A DNA stretch of 32,671 nucleotides from Opitutaceae bacterium (GTDB taxonomy: Bacteria > Verrucomicrobiota > Verrucomicrobiia > Opitutales > Opitutaceae): positions 1 through 32,671 of the forward strand of contig PLTZ01000085.1 of NCBI GenBank assembly GCA_003164715.1, in the 5' to 3' direction. Positions 30,070 through 32,671 of the stretch are shown one piece after another (within the stretch, counting starts at the first letter, position 1; every line of letters begins with the position of its first letter). The position numbers were made by a program, and so were the translations under genes. Under the pieces are notes generated by a model. The model saw only the letters and a list, made by a program, of their open reading frames with translations. It was not told the DNA's origin and did not search any database.

Positions 30070-32671
30070 TGGCTGTAGCCGAACGGTGCGATCACCCACG
30101 TGATGGTGACTGTGCTGGTGCCGGAGCCATTCGTGGCGGTGATCGTAACCGTATAGGTACCCGGGGTCGTGGGCGTGCCGTTGATCTCGCCCGTCAGCGG
30201 ATTTAGGCTCAGGCCGGGCGGAAGTCCCGTGGCGGTATAGCTTGTGGGCAGCCCCGTTGCCGTGATGGGGTACGTGACGATCGGCGTTCCGACCGTGCCC
30301 GTGGGATTCGTCGGGATGGTGATTATGGGCGCAACGGCGGCTGCCGAGATCGCGAATACAACGGTGGCTGTCCCGGTGCCGGTGCTGTTCGTGGCGCCGA
30401 TCGTCACAGTGTACGTGCCCACGGCCGTCGGGGTTCCCGTGATGGCGCCGGTCAGTGTGTTAAGCGTCAGCCCGGGCGGAAGGCCGGTGGCCGAGTAGCT
30501 CGTGGGCAGGCCTGTTGCCGTGATCGGATAGGTGACGAGCGTGGTGCCGACCGTACCCGGAACATTGGCGCTGGTCGGGCTCGTGATGATGGGCGTGACG
30601 CCGGCCGCGGCTACCGTGATGGTCAGCGTGGAGGTCCCGGTGCCGGTGGCATTCGTGGCGCCGAGCGCCACGACCGAGACGCCCGCTGCCGTTGGCGTGC
30701 CGTTGATCGCGCCCGTCGCGAGATTAAGGGTCAGGCCAGCCGGCAGGCCGGCGGCGGTGAAGCTCGTGGGCGAGTTCGTCGCCGCGATCGTGTAGGTTAC
30801 GAACGGCGTGCCGACGGTGCCTGGGGCGGTGAGCGGGCTCGTGATGACGGGTGCTCCGCCGGCCGCGGCCACGGTGATGGTCAGGGTCACGGGGAGGCTC
30901 GTGCCGGCGCCGTTTGTCGCCGTGAGGGTCACGATCGTGACTGCGGCCGCGGTGGGTATGCCGGTGATGGCCCCCGTGGCGGCGTTGACGGCGAGTCCTG
31001 CCGGCAGCGGGCTGGCGGTATAGCCCGTGGGCGAGCCCGTCGCGGCGATGTCATACACAAATGCGGTGCCGACGGTTCCGGGCGCGGCGATCGGACCCGT
31101 GATGATGGGCGCAACGCCGGCCGCGGCGACTGTGATGGTCAGGGTGGATCCCAGGCTGGTACCTGTGGCATTGGTCGCGGTCAGCGTGACAACGGTGACT
31201 CCGGCGGCCGTGGGCGTGCCGGTGATGGCACCGGTTGCCGTGTTGAACACGAGGCCGGCCGGGAGGGCGGTCGCGGCATAGCTCGTGGGCGATCCGGTCG
31301 CGGTGACGCTGAACGTGAAGGCCGCACCGACGGTGCCCGGCGCGGAATTGGCGCTCGTGATGGACGGAAATCCAAGGACGTTGAAACTCTGCTGCAGCAT
31401 GTTTGCGGTGAATGCCGGGGCGGCAGTCTGGCCCGCCTGGCGCGCCTGCAGCGTCACGATGCCTGGGCCTGTGGTCGTGACCGTGAATATGCGCAGCGAC
31501 GTGGGCGTGGCCCCGGATACGCCGGTCTGCGCGATCGTGGCGGGGCCGCTCACGACGGTCACATCGATGTCCAGGCCGGAGCTGGCAGTTGGCATTACGT
31601 TGAACACATCGCCGATATTGTGGTCGGGAATGGCCTCGAAGCTGATTGATTGGGCTCCCGGAGCGGATGAGCCGGTGGCGTAGAATTGAACGGTGCCCCA
31701 AGCTCCTGCGGGCCCGGTGGCGTCAAAGGCGAAGTTCAGCGTATTGAAGAGGCCGCCGAGGTTGGCGATGTCGGAGATTGTCCTGGCTCCGGCGACAAGG
31801 CTGGGGTTGAGGCGGCCGAGGACGGAGTTGCCGGTGACGGGGTCAGTCCGGAGATAATAGAAATTGTTCGTCGGGAAGTTCCCGATGACGGAGGTGGGCA
31901 CGAACGCCAGCGTCGTATAGCCGCCGACGCCGAAGCTCCCGACGGCGGTGGTGAGATCCAGGGTGTCACTGGAGGCGCCGGTCAACGCCGGAATCATCAC
32001 GCCAAATATGGTATGGTTGGAGGCGTTGGTTCGCAGGTAATATATGCTCTGGTCCGCATACGGGGCGCCCGCTGACAGGATCCCGGTGGCCCACGTCAGC
32101 GCAAAGTAGCCGTTCGAACCAGGGCTGGCCGGCGTGCCGGCCGTTGGGCCCTGCCAAGACATGGGCTTCAAGTCCGCAATCGAGGATGCGGTGCCGGTAC
32201 CGGGCACGATCTCTGCCCAGTAGTCCACGTTACTGGGCGTGTGATGGATCGCGTAGAAATTGCTGGCTCCGAATCCGAGGTCCGCCGCCGCGAAGGTCAG
32301 GCCCGAATAGGAATTCGGCGTAAGCTTGGAGGCGACGTCGGAATAGGTCACAACCCCCGTTGGGGAAGTAAGCGTGGCGTAGCTCGTGAAGGCGGTGGCG
32401 GGATTGGCCGCTCCGCCGGGAATGGCCGCCCCGGAAAGGGCATAAAACGCAATCGACGCGGGCGCCCCGGTCAGCGGGATCTGGCCTGCGACATACTGGA
32501 TTCCTGCGAGATTATTGCCGATGCTGCCCGGCTGATTCAGGGCGGTCCCGATCCGCGGCGTGATGACCGCGACACCGTTTGCGGTGCCACCTGCCGTTAT
32601 CGCCGTGGTGATGGCTACGCTGGATAACGTGTTTGTCTGCGCGTAGGATTGGGTACCGACGAGGGCTACTA
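29250..32671 (-). CDS. Secreted Ig-like repeat surface protein, 5' end beyond the window
   Basis: The frame stays open from the stop at 29250 to the right edge, giving at least 1139 residues; a GTG at 32351 is internal. The first residues visible (ALVGTQSYAQTNT) look like the end of a signal peptide, so probably only a short piece is missing. The N-terminal ~430 residues are beta-rich, with at least three strands of the type FYYLRTxxxxxxxGxxxP, suggesting a propeller or sandwich. Five He_PIG-type Ig-like repeats of about 85 residues follow (about 435-862), each with APGTVGxxF, LPxGLxxNxxTGxIxGTPT and TLTITVAAA. Two copies of a ~135-residue domain with VLIRGVGPTLxxFGV end the protein; this pair is common at C-termini of large Verrucomicrobia secreted proteins. 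Function, probably adhesion or surface binding, is inferred. Confidence 0.85.
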   Translation of the reverse strand, partial: VALVGTQSYAQTNTLSSVAITTAITAGGTANGVAVITPRIGTALNQPGSIGNNLAGIQYVAGQIPLTGAPASIAFYALSGAAIPGGAANPATAFTSYATLTSPTGVVTYSDVASKLTPNSYSGLTFAAADLGFGASNFYAIHHTPSNVDYWAEIVPGTGTASSIADLKPMSWQGPTAGTPASPGSNGYFALTWATGILSAGAPYADQSIYYLRTNASNHTIFGVMIPALTGASSDTLDLTTAVGSFGVGGYTTLAFVPTSVIGNFPTNNFYYLRTDPVTGNSVLGRLNPSLVAGARTISDIANLGGLFNTLNFAFDATGPAGAWGTVQFYATGSSAPGAQSISFEAIPDHNIGDVFNVMPTASSGLDIDVTVVSGPATIAQTGVSGATPTSLRIFTVTTTGPGIVTLQARQAGQTAAPAFTANMLQQSFNVLGFPSITSANSAPGTVGAAFTFSVTATGSPTSYAATALPAGLVFNTATGAITGTPTAAGVTVVTLTATNATGTSLGSTLTITVAAAGVAPIITGPIAAPGTVGTAFVYDIAATGSPTGYTASPLPAGLAVNAATGAITGIPTAAAVTIVTLTATNGAGTSLPVTLTITVAAAGGAPVITSPLTAPGTVGTPFVTYTIAATNSPTSFTAAGLPAGLTLNLATGAINGTPTAAGVSVVALGATNATGTGTSTLTITVAAAGVTPIITSPTSANVPGTVGTTLVTYPITATGLPTSYSATGLPPGLTLNTLTGAITGTPTAVGTYTVTIGATNSTGTGTATVVFAISAAAVAPIITIPTNPTGTVGTPIVTYPITATGLPTSYTATGLPPGLSLNPLTGEINGTPTTPGTYTVTITATNGSGTSTVTITWVIAPFGYSHIVNFSARAMSGPGSDTLIVGFVVSGDGKNLLVRGIGPGLAAFGIANFLPDPILTLFNIDGTVEATDSGWQVNSAGLNDGALIASTAASVGAFPLASGSMDSALLVTVDNGVHTTGLLTTNGASGVGLIEIYDTGGNPYASLTNVSARMEVTGGNGILIAGLVIGGNGPKTVLIRGVGPTLSQFGVTGALADPVITVFSGTSAIASNSSWGTGTSTAAQIASASAGVGAFPLSSGSKDAALLTTLNPGAYTVEVTSASSANGVALIEVYDTQP
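30085..31367 (-). repeat. Five tandem ~255-bp units encoding He_PIG Ig-like repeats
   Basis: The repeats show at protein level and partly in DNA: the string GCCGGCCGCGGC followed by an almost constant GTGATGGTCAG recurs near 30600, 30860 and 31115. The two units nearest the C-terminus share TGLPTSYxATGLPPGLxLN, and the others share LPAGL and TPTAAGV, so the units duplicated in more than one step. Confidence 0.85.

Noticed and set aside
1-32671. CRISPR arrays, tRNA or rRNA genes, phage genes
   Set aside because: No regularly spaced direct repeats, no tRNA-like cloverleaf or rRNA sequence and no phage or integrase genes were seen by eye. The only tandem repeats are the 20-bp pair and the Ig-repeat coding units.

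Overview
The window looks like a chromosomal piece of a free-living, carbohydrate-degrading member of the Verrucomicrobiota, most likely Opitutaceae or a close relative. I infer this from the gene families, not from a search. They include a TonB-dependent receptor beside glycoside hydrolases with no SusD-like partner, a GPH-type sugar symporter, a hybrid histidine kinase with a long periplasmic array of OB-like modules, an ECF sigma factor fused to a multi-pass membrane domain, and a secreted Ig-like repeat protein ending in a duplicated ~135-residue domain. DNA is GC-rich with G/C at most third codon positions from about 7.8 kb rightwards, and visibly less so in roughly the first 5 kb.

Layout. 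1-537: no supportable gene. 538-2979 (-): secreted GH2 beta-galactosidase-like enzyme with a candidate operator about 100 bp upstream. 3450-4925 (+): ECF sigma factor with a C-terminal membrane domain. 5047-7506 (-): TonB-dependent receptor, preceded by a 36-codon relic of an ABC-transporter permease C-terminus. 7827-16391 (-): a probable operon of GH106 and GH78 alpha-L-rhamnosidases, a GH5 enzyme and a GDSL esterase. 16602-17987 (-): GPH/MFS sugar:cation symporter. 18284-19171 (+): secreted esterase of the feruloyl-esterase/esterase D fold. 19262-19609 (+): decayed response-regulator receiver. 19606-21891 (-): GH92 alpha-mannosidase. 22005-25475 (-): OB-module hybrid sensor kinase. 25719-26636 (-): TIM-barrel sugar-phosphate isomerase/epimerase, divergent from deoC (26782-27570, +). 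27671-28909 (+): outer-membrane phospholipase A with an extra N-terminal domain. 29250 to the right edge (-): Ig-like repeat surface protein, 5' end beyond the window, with a clear intrinsic terminator.

How it fits together (inference). Secreted rhamnosidases, the GH5, GH2 and GH92 enzymes and two esterases would strip a rhamnose-containing, acylated plant or algal heteropolysaccharide outside the inner membrane. The TonB receptor would import oligosaccharides across the outer membrane and the GPH symporter would move sugars into the cytoplasm, where the isomerase and deoxyribose-phosphate aldolase act on small sugars or sugar phosphates. The membrane-fused sigma factor and the OB-module kinase are the two obvious candidate regulators. 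The most unusual items are the OB-array kinase with altered ATP-binding boxes, the sigma-membrane fusion and the two gene relics.
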